DNA from: Lentilactobacillus rapi DSM 19907 = JCM 15042
Lineage (GTDB): Bacteria > Bacillota > Bacilli > Lactobacillales > Lactobacillaceae
Assembly: GCF_001436255.1 (NCBI RefSeq)
Contig: NZ_AZEI01000075.1
Coordinates: 1 to 35,110 of the forward strand
Direction of reading: 5' to 3'
Length of the DNA stretch: 35,110 bases
Shown piece by piece: positions 7,917-16,099 of this stretch. A program made the position numbers and the translations under genes. How positions within the stretch are numbered: position 1 is the stretch's first letter; every line of letters begins with the position of its first letter. The notes beneath the pieces are model-generated. The model did no database searches, was not told where the DNA came from, and worked only from the letters and a program-made list of their open reading frames with translations.

Positions 7917-8696
7917 TTAATTTGCAGATTCTGCTGTTAACAACTGATGATCAATTAAATTCAGATAGATGAATAATCCTCCCAGCAACAAGCAGGCGAC
8001 AATCGCCAGCAAACCGCCAATAACCGGGTTGGTTAACGGGTTGGTCGTCGTAATACTGAGCATCAAGTCAACCATGAAATGTAGGCCAACACACCATCTA
8101 AAGCCATTCGTCATCATTCGAACACAGAAAAACACTAAGGAAAGTAATAGATTTAAGCCAAACTCTAATCCAAAGACAGTTAAACTCAACTTTGTCATTC
8201 CTAATATGTAAGGTACTGCAATCAATGACGCATCAAGAAATGACGTGATTAGAGCAGTTACGGTTATTTTAAAGCTAATACTATCGTAATACTCAATAAT
8301 TTTTAGAATGGCGGACGTAAATAGCCCTCTAAAAATATATTCTTCTGAAATGGCGGACGAAAGCGCCAGAATTCCAGCCCCAACAAGCATTTTAGAAGAA
8401 TGTGCAAAGTGAAAAGGAAGATCCTGAAGAAAGATGAACACCACTAACCCACAAATTATCATCGAAGCATAATGAATCATTTTTTTATTAGCTACGATAT
8501 TCTTCTTGAAAATTCGCCCCGTTCCCAGTAAATGCCAAGTTTCAAATAAAACAAATATCGAATATATCAGCTGAATGGTTCCATTCGAAACTAAAGAGGC
8601 ATCTGACACGAATGCACTGATAAACATTTGGAAGATAAAAAGGATTATTGCAACTAATATTTGCTCACCGCCAGAGCTCTTACTATCTTCAATCAT
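7917..8696 (-). CDS. CPBP-family membrane protein (Abi-like)
   Basis: A 259-residue integral membrane protein with about eight hydrophobic segments. Start ATG 8696 is chosen because AAGGAG lies eight bases upstream; an in-frame GTG at 8705 falls on that site. Motif 1 of the CPBP/CAAX-protease-like family is clear (SEEYIFR, E118, E119, R123) and motif 3 is likely (H207, D210 in GLHFMVD). The usual F-xxx-H of motif 2 is not evident: the expected place reads F153-LDA-S157, so peptidase activity is uncertain. In lactic acid bacteria such proteins often sit near bacteriocin or regulatory loci and give self-immunity, but no bacteriocin gene is seen here. The start overlaps the stop of the upstream membrane protein gene by eight bases, so both are one operon. 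Confidence 0.8.
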   Translation of the reverse strand: MIEDSKSSGGEQILVAIILFIFQMFISAFVSDASLVSNGTIQLIYSIFVLFETWHLLGTGRIFKKNIVANKKMIHYASMIICGLVVFIFLQDLPFHFAHSSKMLVGAGILALSSAISEEYIFRGLFTSAILKIIEYYDSISFKITVTALITSFLDASLIAVPYILGMTKLSLTVFGLEFGLNLLLSLVFFCVRMMTNGFRWCVGLHFMVDLMLSITTTNPLTNPVIGGLLAIVACLLLGGLFIYLNLIDHQLLTAESAN

Positions 8697-9213
8697 GCTC
8701 ACCACTCCTTACCGTATTAACAATTTTCCTTATGGGAATATACATCAAAAATAAAGGCCCAAAAATGATTACAACTAAATTAAGAACAAAATTTTTAAAA
8801 TAGTTGAAGGCTGAATCCGAAACCCCTTTATACGACTGCGTTTGCGAATACATAAATTCCCAGGGATTTGAGGTCACACCGTTTGCGGACCAAGCCCTGT
8901 TCTTATGGTTAGCCTGAATATCTGAATGGTGCATTTTAAGTGCCTTATCTTTATAAGTCTCAAATTCAACCTTATCGTCTCGGTATATGTGGGAGTACCA
9001 GTGCCGGACAAGCGGAATTGTGATTACATAATCAGCAAAAAAATACCAATCTAATGGTGATAAATTAAGCTTTACAGTCATTTTTGCTGGGTTAATTGTC
9101 GTATACAAGTACGATAACCTGAGAGCCCCATCATACAGATACACAACCAATAGAGGCATACTACCACTTAGTATGCCCTTAAGATATTCAATGATCACTT
9201 TGACAGTTTTCAC
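8689..9213 (-). CDS. Membrane protein of unknown function, operon partner of CPBP
   Basis: A 174-residue protein with GTG start at 9213 (AAGGTGAT just upstream). Two hydrophobic segments near residues 10-30 and 145-165 flank a polar central part with YRDDKVEFETYKDKALKMHH. I recognise no domain. It overlaps the CPBP gene and shares its promoter. Together they may form a two-gene self-protection or envelope unit, but this is inference. Bounded by the 64-bp direct repeat of an unrelated gene end, so the pair may have moved as a block. Confidence 0.65.
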   Translation of the reverse strand: MKTVKVIIEYLKGILSGSMPLLVVYLYDGALRLSYLYTTINPAKMTVKLNLSPLDWYFFADYVITIPLVRHWYSHIYRDDKVEFETYKDKALKMHHSDIQANHKNRAWSANGVTSNPWEFMYSQTQSYKGVSDSAFNYFKNFVLNLVVIIFGPLFLMYIPIRKIVNTVRSGEHD

Positions 9214-9248
9214 CCTATCATCACCTTCATTTGAATATCATTATTATA

Positions 9249-9276
9249 ACTCGCTTTGAAATCTAATCAAATTCTA
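9249..9276 (-). promoter_or_regulatory. Promoter of the two-gene membrane operon
   Basis: On the minus strand TTGATT, 16 bp, TATAAT, about 35 bp before the GTG start at 9213. Confidence 0.55.
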
Positions 9277-9328
9277 ATATGGCTTAATTAGCATTCGCTT
9301 CCATAAGTGCTGTGGAAATTAATACCTA

Positions 9329-10285
9329 CTAATCCACCCGCACAATTACTTTTCCAAAGCTATGATGGCCATCCATAAACGCCTGGGCGTCAGCGGTGTG
9401 TTGCAGATCAAACACTTTTCTTGGCGTCACATCAACATGTTTCTTGTCGATCAGGTCGAATAATTCATCGAAGGTGGCTTGGTTCAGCGCGCCTGATTCA
9501 AAGCTGGTGAGGTAGGCGCCCTGTAATTCGGAAATTGGTTCGAAGTCTTTAAGGGTCCACACGCCGCCTAATTCACCGGTCATGCAGACAATGCCATCGG
9601 TCTTGGTCACCATCATTGAATTTTTCAAGGTGGTTGCGCCGACCAGCTCCAACACGCGGTCAAATTGCGAGCCATCTGTCTGCAACTTGTTATCCTCATC
9701 GCGGATTACGGCGTCAAAGCCATTTTCTTTCAATTCCTCGGCTTTTTCCATATGCCGAGTGGAACCAGTGATTTCAATTTCAGGCACCATTGCCCTGGCT
9801 AAGCGAGCGGCCGCAACACCGACTCCACTGGTTGCGCCCCGGATCAGTAAACGATTACCAGACGCCAATTTCAATTTTTTCAACGACCCATAAGCTGTCC
9901 CACAGGTTTCTGGAACGGCTGTTAGATCGTCCCAGTTCAGATCAGTGTGAACAGTATAAATGTGCTTATTGGGCAGCAAGGTGTATTCAGCGTAACTGCC
10001 ATCAAATTCACGGCCCATGCCGCCCATAACTGAAATCACCCGTTGACCGGGATGTAGTCGACTTGGATCAGTGGTTTTGACGACTTCACCAACGCACTCA
10101 ATCCCTAAAATCCGCGGTAATTTGACAGTCGGCGACCACCCATTTCGGGTAAAGATTTCAGATCGGTTAACCCCGAATCCTTTGACCTTGACCAACGTCC
10201 AGCCAGCCTTCACTGTTGGCATCGGCACGTCTTCATATGACAATACATCCGGTTCTCCCGGTTTTCGCAATACAATTGCTTTCAT
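9329..10285 (-). CDS. Zinc-independent MDR oxidoreductase (NADPH:quinone reductase-like)
   Basis: A 318-residue medium-chain dehydrogenase/reductase. The N-terminal GroES-like part begins KAIVLRKPGEPDVLSYEDV and includes GFGVNRSEIF and LGIECVGEV; the Rossmann cofactor domain has GATSGVGVAAARLARA at about residues 149-164. The cysteine and histidine pattern of zinc-binding alcohol dehydrogenases is missing, so it fits quinone oxidoreductase-type enzymes that use NADPH on quinones, enones or aldehydes. It has its own leader: a hairpin element ends seven bases before AGGAGG. A duplicate of its last 64 bp lies at 7601-7664. Substrate unknown. Confidence 0.82.
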   Translation of the reverse strand: MKAIVLRKPGEPDVLSYEDVPMPTVKAGWTLVKVKGFGVNRSEIFTRNGWSPTVKLPRILGIECVGEVVKTTDPSRLHPGQRVISVMGGMGREFDGSYAEYTLLPNKHIYTVHTDLNWDDLTAVPETCGTAYGSLKKLKLASGNRLLIRGATSGVGVAAARLARAMVPEIEITGSTRHMEKAEELKENGFDAVIRDEDNKLQTDGSQFDRVLELVGATTLKNSMMVTKTDGIVCMTGELGGVWTLKDFEPISELQGAYLTSFESGALNQATFDELFDLIDKKHVDVTPRKVFDLQHTADAQAFMDGHHSFGKVIVRVD

Positions 10286-10310
10286 TAGATACGTCTCCCT
10301 CCTAAAATAA

Positions 10311-10428
10311 GTGAGCGGAGTAAAGCGATTAGAAACTGGATCCTAAGTCTCCTTCGGCAGAAATCCCTGGCTTTGGGATTTTGTCGAAGGTGCTTAGGAG
10401 GAAGTTTCTGCTTTACGCAGCTGTCCTA
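10311..10428 (-). repeat. Hairpin element E1, leader of the oxidoreductase gene
   Basis: A 118-bp imperfect palindrome, sense on the minus strand. Stems: GTAAAGC/GCTTTAC, AGAAACT/AGTTTCT, CCTAAG/CTTAGG, then CCTTCG/CGAAGG. It ends (CTCAC) seven bases before AGGAGG of the downstream gene. Its first bases TAG are the stop codon of lacI. Bulge reads AATC instead of the usual AACC. Confidence 0.85.
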
Positions 10429-11412
10429 CACACTCTGCCTAGCAATAATTTTAAACGGGGTAAAGGTTGATTTGGCAGCCTTTGCCGGTTGATTAATAAT
10501 CCGCTGCATCCCCCGAACCCCCATCTCGAAGAATTCCTGAGTGACGCTGGTTAATTGAGGTCGCACGATGCTGCAAAGTTTCGTGCCATCAACGCTCATC
10601 ACTGCCAAGTCAGCCGGAATTCTCAATCCATAATCCTGCGCCTGATTCATCACGCCAATTGCGGCCAAATCACTGGATGCGATCACCGCGGTCACTTCCG
10701 GTTCACGACCATATTGTTTCATAGCATTAACGCCGTCTTCGTAGGCAAAATCACCGCCGAGAACCCAGGCCGAATTCAATTGCAACCCATTGTCGGCCAT
10801 GGCCTGACGGTAGCCGTCCAACCGCAACTGACCGGTCACAGAGTTTAAATCCGCTGCGGCAAAACCAATTTCGGAATGACCCTTATCGACCAAATACTTG
10901 GTGGCTTGATAGCCGATCTGAAAATCGTCAGAGGTAATGAACGGCAATTTCCGATTTTTAAGGGTGATCGATAGGAACTGATACGGAATATTGGCATTCA
11001 CTAACAGGTCCTCGTTAGCCGGATTAAGGTCAACCGCGACCAACAAAATCCCCATCACCGACCGCTCGATCACGGTTTCCAAAGCTTTCCGCTCCATCTG
11101 GGGATCTTTTTCGCCAGCATACAAAATAATCACGTTTAAATCATGCTGACGAGCTTCTTGCTGAATGCCATCAATGATCTGGTCGGAAAAGTTCGTTTGG
11201 GTTGAGCTGACGATGACCGCAATCACCTTGCTGCGGCGGGTAACCAGTTCAACGGCAGCCGTATTTTTTTGATAGCCAAGTTTTTTGGCTGTTTTTTTTA
11301 CCTTTTTTGCCGTTTTCTCGGAGTAAAATTCTGTCTGCCCAGACAGCACCCTCGAAACTGTGGCAGGAGAGACCCCTGCTTGTCTGGCAATATCTTTAAT
11401 TGTGACCGCCAT
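10426..11412 (-). CDS. LacI-family regulator of the alpha-glucoside operon
   Basis: A 328-residue regulator. Residues ~4-23 are the LacI helix-turn-helix (TIKDIARQAGVSPATVSRVL), followed by the hinge region and a periplasmic-binding-protein-like sugar domain (SDDFQIGYQATKYLVDKGH; VMSVDGTKLC near the end). It is divergent from an MFS sugar transporter and a GH13 glucosidase, so it most likely represses them until the sugar or a derivative binds. Three palindromic ACGTTT-centred sites lie in the intergenic region. The stop codon TAG (10428-10426) lies in the first bases of hairpin element E1, so the last codons may have been altered by insertion of the element. Confidence 0.88.
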   Translation of the reverse strand: MAVTIKDIARQAGVSPATVSRVLSGQTEFYSEKTAKKVKKTAKKLGYQKNTAAVELVTRRSKVIAVIVSSTQTNFSDQIIDGIQQEARQHDLNVIILYAGEKDPQMERKALETVIERSVMGILLVAVDLNPANEDLLVNANIPYQFLSITLKNRKLPFITSDDFQIGYQATKYLVDKGHSEIGFAAADLNSVTGQLRLDGYRQAMADNGLQLNSAWVLGGDFAYEDGVNAMKQYGREPEVTAVIASSDLAAIGVMNQAQDYGLRIPADLAVMSVDGTKLCSIVRPQLTSVTQEFFEMGVRGMQRIINQPAKAAKSTFTPFKIIARQSV

Positions 11413-11531
11413 GATTGCGCCACCTCTCTTTTATGTATGTTACAAAGTTTTACTGGGATCATTAACGTCAACCGTTTTACAATGTCAATCTCATTTTACC
11501 ACAGTAAACGACGCCTAAATTTTTAGTAAAA

Positions 11532-11545
11532 CACAAACGTTTGTG
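11532..11545. promoter_or_regulatory. Perfect LacI-type operator
   Basis: CACAAACGTTTGTG, a perfect 14-bp palindrome between divergent regulator and transporter. It has the central CG of LacI-family operators. Confidence 0.75.
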
Positions 11546-11562
11546 ATATTGATACAAAAGGT

Positions 11563-11591
11563 TTGCAAACGTTTTCTTCGGGTGCTATTAT
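11563..11591 (+). promoter_or_regulatory. Promoter of the sugar operon with overlapping operator
   Basis: TTGCAA, 17 bp, TATTAT (a TATAAT also lies at 11589-11594). The -35 is the left end of TTGCAAACGTTTTC (11563-11576), which fits cre-like or LacI operators except for the last base. Binding here would block RNA polymerase. Confidence 0.7.
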
Positions 11592-11596
11592 AATCG

Positions 11597-11611
11597 TTGT
11601 AAACGTTTCCT
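11597..11611. promoter_or_regulatory. cre-like or LacI-type operator at the start site
   Basis: TTGTAAACGTTTCCT lies just past the -10, near the expected transcription start. It resembles the CcpA cre pattern except at its end, so both specific and carbon-catabolite repression are possible. Confidence 0.65.
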
Positions 11612-11652
11612 TGCAATATATTTATTGGCCAAGTTGCTGGGAGGGTTCACGG

Positions 11653-11763
11653 GGAACGGTCGTGTAAAGCGAAATTCCTACCTAAACACCCTTTTTCAAA
11701 ATTCCTGAAGTAGGAGCTTTCGAAAAAGAGACTTGGGTTTCTAACCGCTTTACTCCGCTCACT
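11653..11763 (+). repeat. Hairpin element E2, leader of the sugar transporter
   Basis: A diverged copy, sense on the plus strand. GTAAAGC/GCTTTAC, GAAAT/GTTTC and a CCTAA/TTGGG stem are kept, the AACC bulge is present (CTAACCGC), and the apical part is CTTTTTC/GAAAAAG. It ends about eight bases before AGGAGG of the transporter gene, so it is in the 5' untranslated RNA. Confidence 0.75.
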
Positions 11764-11784
11764 TATTTTTTAGGAGGAATCATT

Positions 11785-13176
11785 ATGGACGCAAAAGCAA
11801 AAGCTGACAATGGTGACGTTAAAACTGAACCTAAAAGTTTTGCATCCCACTTGCCAAGTTTGAAAGTAAGTACGATTTTTGCAATGACGTTTGGCTTTTT
11901 CGGGGTTAACATGGCGTTCTCGCTTCAGCAATCACAAATGGGGCGAATTTTTCAAACCATTGGCGCCAACCCGAATAATTTAGGCTTTTTCTTCATCTTG
12001 CCACCGCTAGCCGGAATGGTTATTCAACCTTTAATCGGTAAATACTCCGACCGCACTTGGACCCGTTTTGGAAGACGCATGCCGTATTTATTTATTGGCG
12101 CACCCGTCGCAGCAATTGTTTTGGTATTACTTCCTAACGCCGGTTCATTTGGATTCGGTTATGGTTCGGCAGCCGCACTGTGGTTTGCCGCTATCGCCAC
12201 CTTGTTCATGGACCTGTCATCCAACGTTTGTATGCAACCATTCAAGATGGTCATTGGCGACATGGTCAACGAAGACCAAAAAGATATGGCCTGGTCCTGG
12301 CAACAATCCTTCTCCAACCTTGGTGGGGTTCTCGCTAGCCTGGTGCCATTCTTCCTCGCATTCATCGGCCTTTCCAACGTCGCTCAAAAAGGTGAAGTGC
12401 CAATCACCGTTAAATTAGCCTACTACCTGGCCGCAGCCGTTCTGTTGCTGACCTCGTTCTACACGATTGCCAAGGTTCACGAATACAATCCAGAAGAATA
12501 TGCTTTATATCACAACATTGACTTAACCAAGCAAAAGAAGCAGCCTAGTCTTTGGGAATTAACCAAGAAAGCACCCCGGGTCTTCTGGGAAATCTCAATT
12601 GTTCAATTCTTTACCTGGTTTGCCATTCTCTACTCTTGGACCTACGCTGCCGGTGCCATTTCCTTGAACGTTTGGCACACCTCCAACCCGTCATCAGCCG
12701 GTTATCAAGCCGCTGGTAATTGGTACGGCGTGCTTACCTGCATCCAAGCCGTTGCTTCAGTTCTCTTCGGTTTGTTAGTACAAGCACGGACTAAACCAGA
12801 ACACCGAAAAGCTTGGTACGTCTTTGGTTTACTTGCTGGTGCCCTTGGCTTCATCCTGATCTTCTTCATCCACAGCAAATGGTTGCTCGTTTTGCCATTC
12901 TGCCTGATCGGAATCACCTATATCACCATGAACACCCAACCATTCTCACTCTTAACAGAGGCTTTGAACGGTGAAAATGAAGGGGCTTACCTGGGACTCT
13001 TCAATTGTGCAATTTGCTTGCCACAAATTGCCGCATCCCTTTGCAGCTTCTTCATCTTCCCAATGGTTGGCCACTCAATGCCAGCAATGTTCTTAGTTGG
13101 CGGAGTTTCACTAGTACTCGCTGCATTTTCAGTTCGCTTTATCCACTCAAGACTGAGTGAACCAGTTAAACTATAA
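11785..13176 (+). CDS. MFS sugar transporter, SLC45/maltose-sucrose type
   Basis: A 463-residue protein with about twelve transmembrane segments. Start ATG 11785 lies seven bases after AGGAGG. The loop after segment 2 holds GKYSDRTWTRFGRRMPY, the MFS signature loop D-R-x(3)-R-G/R-R in the form seen in SLC45-like and related disaccharide transporters. It is followed 24 bp later by a GH13 alpha-glucosidase and preceded by divergent LacI, which says the substrate is an alpha-glucoside taken up with protons and not phosphorylated, probably isomaltose-, maltose- or sucrose-like. Which one cannot be told from sequence. Confidence 0.85.
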   Translation: MDAKAKADNGDVKTEPKSFASHLPSLKVSTIFAMTFGFFGVNMAFSLQQSQMGRIFQTIGANPNNLGFFFILPPLAGMVIQPLIGKYSDRTWTRFGRRMPYLFIGAPVAAIVLVLLPNAGSFGFGYGSAAALWFAAIATLFMDLSSNVCMQPFKMVIGDMVNEDQKDMAWSWQQSFSNLGGVLASLVPFFLAFIGLSNVAQKGEVPITVKLAYYLAAAVLLLTSFYTIAKVHEYNPEEYALYHNIDLTKQKKQPSLWELTKKAPRVFWEISIVQFFTWFAILYSWTYAAGAISLNVWHTSNPSSAGYQAAGNWYGVLTCIQAVASVLFGLLVQARTKPEHRKAWYVFGLLAGALGFILIFFIHSKWLLVLPFCLIGITYITMNTQPFSLLTEALNGENEGAYLGLFNCAICLPQIAASLCSFFIFPMVGHSMPAMFLVGGVSLVLAAFSVRFIHSRLSEPVKL

Positions 13177-13200
13177 TAACGAGAAAGAGGAGAATTCAAT

Positions 13201-14868
13201 ATGACCCACAAATGGTGGCAAAATGCCGTAATTTATCAGATTTATCCACAAAGTTTTCAGGACAGCAACAATGATGGAATTGGTGATCTTCATGGAATCA
13301 TCAAGCGCCTGCCTTATTTAAAGAAGCTTGGAGTTGACGTCCTTTGGTTGAACCCAATTTATCAGTCCCCTCTCAAAGATAACGGCTACGATATTGCCGA
13401 TTACGAGAAAATCTTACCAGAATATGGCACGATGGCGGACTTCGACGAATTGTTGAAAGAAGTCCACGCCCACGGATTGAAATTACTGATGGACCTCGTG
13501 GTTAACCACACTTCCGATCAACACCGCTGGTTCCAAGAAAGCAAACAATCCAAGGATAACAAGTACGCCGACTACTACATGTGGCACGATCCAGTTGACG
13601 GTCATGAACCCAACAACTGGCACGCAGCCTTTGGTGGCAGTGCCTGGACGTACGTTCCGGAACGGGGTCAGTACTACCTGCACCTCTTTGCCCCTGGTCA
13701 ACCCGATTTGAATTGGGAAAACCCAGCCGTTCGGGAATCCGTTTGGAACATCATGCGATTCTGGTTGGATAAAGGAATCGATGGCTTCAGAATGGACGTC
13801 ATCAACCTGATTTCCAAACCTGAAGGCCTTCCGGATGCACCTGAACCCGGCACCTACCCACTCACGGAGGGTCTGGTTGCCGATGGGCCTAAGTTGAACG
13901 ACTATCTCCGCGAAATGAACGACAAGGTGCTTTCCCACTATGATGTCATGACGGTTGGTGAAATGCCGAGTTCAAAGCCAGAAGACGCCATCAACTACAC
14001 TGGCCTCGACAGTCATGAACTGAACATGGTCTTCCAGTTCCAGCACGTTGCTTTGGAGCCCAATCCGGACAAACGCTTAGGCAAATGGAATGATCAGCCG
14101 GTCAAGTTACCGGAGTTGAAGAACGCCCTCTCCCGTTGGCAAAAAGCCTTAGATGGCAAGGGTTGGAACAGTCTCTACTGGAACAACCATGATCAACCTC
14201 GGGCAGTGTCCCGCTTCGCCAACGATGATCCAAAGTACCGGGTTCGCGCCGCTAAAATGCTGGGTACCACCCTTCACATGATGCAAGGAACGCCATTTGT
14301 CTTTGAAGGTGAAGAGCTTGGCATGGCTAATGTGCACTACACCAGCATTGATCAGTACGAGGATCTCGAATCAATCAACGCCTATCGCGAGTTGGTTGAG
14401 GAAAAGAAGCTGGTGGATGGGCCAACCATGCTGAAGTATTTGGCTAATATTTCAAGGGATAATGCTCGCACCCCAATGCCATGGGACGATGGCAAGAACG
14501 CCGGCTTCTCAGATGCAAAACCATGGTTTGCCTTGAATCCAACTTATAAGGAAATCAATGCCAAAGCGGCTGTTGACGATCAAGATTCCGTCTTCTACCA
14601 CTATCAAAAGCTGATTCAGCTCCGTCACGATTCCGACTTGATTAAGTTTGGAACCTATGATGAAATCGATCCTGACGACGCCGAAGTCTTTGCTTACCGG
14701 CGTCATTATGAAGGCAAGACGTTGCTGGTAATCAGTAACTTCACTGCCAACTCGGTGACCCGGGATTATGATCAGGGGAAAGCCGACAAACTCGTCATCA
14801 GCAATTACGATGATGATCAAGGCACGGAATTACGCCCCTATGAAAGTAAGGTCTATGTATTTAACTAG
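13201..14868 (+). CDS. GH13 alpha-glucosidase, oligo-1,6-glucosidase type
   Basis: A 555-residue cytoplasmic enzyme (no signal peptide) of glycoside hydrolase family 13, subfamily 31 type. Conserved regions: MDLVVNHT with D98, GFRMDVIN with nucleophile D199, VGEMPSS with acid/base E254, NNHDQPR with D331. V200 directly after the nucleophile is known from the Bacillus oligo-1,6-glucosidase family to mark alpha-1,6 specificity, while Ala or Thr is usual in alpha-1,4 enzymes. It therefore probably cleaves isomaltose, isomaltooligosaccharides or similar compounds imported by the preceding transporter. ATG 13201 follows AGAGGAG. A terminator follows the stop. Confidence 0.9.
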   Translation: MTHKWWQNAVIYQIYPQSFQDSNNDGIGDLHGIIKRLPYLKKLGVDVLWLNPIYQSPLKDNGYDIADYEKILPEYGTMADFDELLKEVHAHGLKLLMDLVVNHTSDQHRWFQESKQSKDNKYADYYMWHDPVDGHEPNNWHAAFGGSAWTYVPERGQYYLHLFAPGQPDLNWENPAVRESVWNIMRFWLDKGIDGFRMDVINLISKPEGLPDAPEPGTYPLTEGLVADGPKLNDYLREMNDKVLSHYDVMTVGEMPSSKPEDAINYTGLDSHELNMVFQFQHVALEPNPDKRLGKWNDQPVKLPELKNALSRWQKALDGKGWNSLYWNNHDQPRAVSRFANDDPKYRVRAAKMLGTTLHMMQGTPFVFEGEELGMANVHYTSIDQYEDLESINAYRELVEEKKLVDGPTMLKYLANISRDNARTPMPWDDGKNAGFSDAKPWFALNPTYKEINAKAAVDDQDSVFYHYQKLIQLRHDSDLIKFGTYDEIDPDDAEVFAYRRHYEGKTLLVISNFTANSVTRDYDQGKADKLVISNYDDDQGTELRPYESKVYVFN

Positions 14869-14887
14869 AAACACAATATATTCGGGC

Positions 14888-14938
14888 ATAAAGAGTCTTC
14901 TCAACTGATGGGGAGGCTCTTTTACTCTTTGTTTAATA
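14888..14938 (+). terminator. Terminator of the sugar operon
   Basis: AAAGAG-CTTCTC and GGGAG-CTCTTTT arms around a short loop, with T-rich tail, 20 bp after the glucosidase stop. Confidence 0.85.
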
Positions 14939-14972
14939 CCGCAGGAATCCATTGACCTATCGGCATAATATT

Positions 14973-15000
14973 TTGGTTAGTTATTATTTCGATATATAAT
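14973..15000 (+). promoter_or_regulatory. Promoter of the MgtC-like gene
   Basis: TTGGTT, 16 bp, TATAAT, ending 37 bases before the ATG. Confidence 0.6.
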
Positions 15001-15036
15001 GCAATTAGTTATATTATTTGATCGGAGGTGCTGCCA

Positions 15037-15723
15037 ATGGATTACTGGTTATATCAACTGGAATGGGTGCTGCGACTGTTTGTGGCCGCTATTTGCGGTG
15101 GCGCGGTCGGTTATGAGCGCAAAGTCCGCTTGAAAACTGCCGGCATCCGAACCCATATGCTGGTGGCCGTCGGTGCCGCCCTCTTCATGATTATTTCTAA
15201 ATACGGCTTCTTTGATTTAACCGGCCATGCCACCGACATCAGCTTGGACCCATCCCGGGTGGCTTCACAGGTTGTCACTGGAATCGGGTTCATCGGTGCC
15301 GGCGCAATCATGACCAGAAACCACAAAATTGACGGTTTGACCACTGCGGCCGGCTTGTGGGCAACGGCGGCAATTGGGTTGGCTATTGGAGCGGATATGT
15401 ATGTCATCGGGATTGCCGGTACGCTGTGCATTCTGATCACCCAAACAATTGTCCGCAGAATCAAGGCGCTGAAACGCTACCCGAACCGCACCATGATCCG
15501 CCTGCAAGTGACCTTCACTGGAAAGCTAAACGATATGGATGCCCTGCCGAGACGATTGCAAATTATCGGCAGCAGCAATGTTCGCATGCGAATCTTGGCA
15601 TATAAGCCAGATTCGTTCTCACTAGAAATGCAAATTAGATTAATAAGACGAACAGATCCTGATGATTTCATCATGAAGATGAGTAATTTGGCGGATGTGA
15701 AGAAGATTGATGTGTTGGATTAA
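15037..15723 (+). CDS. MgtC/SapB-family membrane protein
   Basis: A 228-residue protein. ATG 15037 is chosen for its GGAGGTG six bases before it; an in-frame GTG at 15028 overlaps that site. Residues ~1-140 hold about four to five membrane segments with the family motifs GGAVGYERKVRLKTAGIRTH and TGIGFIGAGAI, and the C-terminal ~85 residues are a soluble alpha/beta domain. MgtC-like proteins in Gram-positives are linked to magnesium limitation, acid tolerance or ATP-synthase inhibition; the exact role here is not known. It has its own promoter and is followed by two hairpin elements. Confidence 0.87.
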   Translation: MDYWLYQLEWVLRLFVAAICGGAVGYERKVRLKTAGIRTHMLVAVGAALFMIISKYGFFDLTGHATDISLDPSRVASQVVTGIGFIGAGAIMTRNHKIDGLTTAAGLWATAAIGLAIGADMYVIGIAGTLCILITQTIVRRIKALKRYPNRTMIRLQVTFTGKLNDMDALPRRLQIIGSSNVRMRILAYKPDSFSLEMQIRLIRRTDPDDFIMKMSNLADVKKIDVLD

Positions 15724-15730
15724 AAGCAGA

Positions 15731-15837
15731 GTGTGGAACCAAGCAGCAATCAGTCCATAAGTTGCCATCAGAAAAAATCCTGTACTTGGGATTTTTACTG
15801 ATGGTGCTTATGGGCAGATTGCTGCTTGGTGGAACAC
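15731..15837 (-). repeat. Hairpin element E13, diverged copy
   Basis: A 107-bp copy, sense on the minus strand. It keeps the core TAAGCACC and the internal loop TGCC/GACT, with arms CCAAGCAGCAATC/GATTGCTGCTTGG and CATAAG/CTTATG, but lacks the 4-nt bulge. It stands just after mgtC with no gene immediately downstream in its sense direction. Confidence 0.75.
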
Positions 15838-15857
15838 GTTTCGGCTATGTTGCCAGA

Positions 15858-15974
15858 GCGCGACGAGACCCGGTTTGACCCCGGAGCATAAGCAGAATCA
15901 GCCAATGATGAACGCTTTTTGTTCATTGTTGGTTGGTTTTGCTTATGCAGTAGGGGTCAGGGTCGTCGGAGCGC
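15858..15974. repeat. Hairpin element E14, larger relative
   Basis: A 117-bp palindrome with GCGCGACGA/TCGTCGGAGCGC outer arms, TTTGACCCC/GGGGTCA, and GCATAAGCAGAATC/GGTTTTGCTTATGC inner arms. The GCATAAGC core links it loosely to the main family. Orientation cannot be decided. Confidence 0.6.
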
Positions 15975-16099
15975 GTTTCCACTACATAATGGCGTACCAA
16001 TCCAAAGTATCTTAGAAACCTATCAAAGATTTCTACCATAGTGGCATACTAAACCCACTATCCATAAGTAAATTACTATCCAATACCCCCCACCAATCC
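15975..16099. other. Intergenic, no gene seen
   Basis: AT-rich stretch before the small-RNA promoter. Short inverted repeats (AGAAA/TTTCT, AGTAT/ATACT) are visible at 16009-16053 but have no clear role. Confidence 0.4.

Noticed and set aside
7781-7972. 63-codon open frame on the plus strand
   Set aside because: No ribosome binding site, no recognisable domain, and it runs into the end of the CPBP gene on the other strand.
10311-10428. Simple rho-independent terminators
   Set aside because: Stems are interrupted by conserved loops and no T-run follows in sense orientation, though some polarity cannot be excluded.
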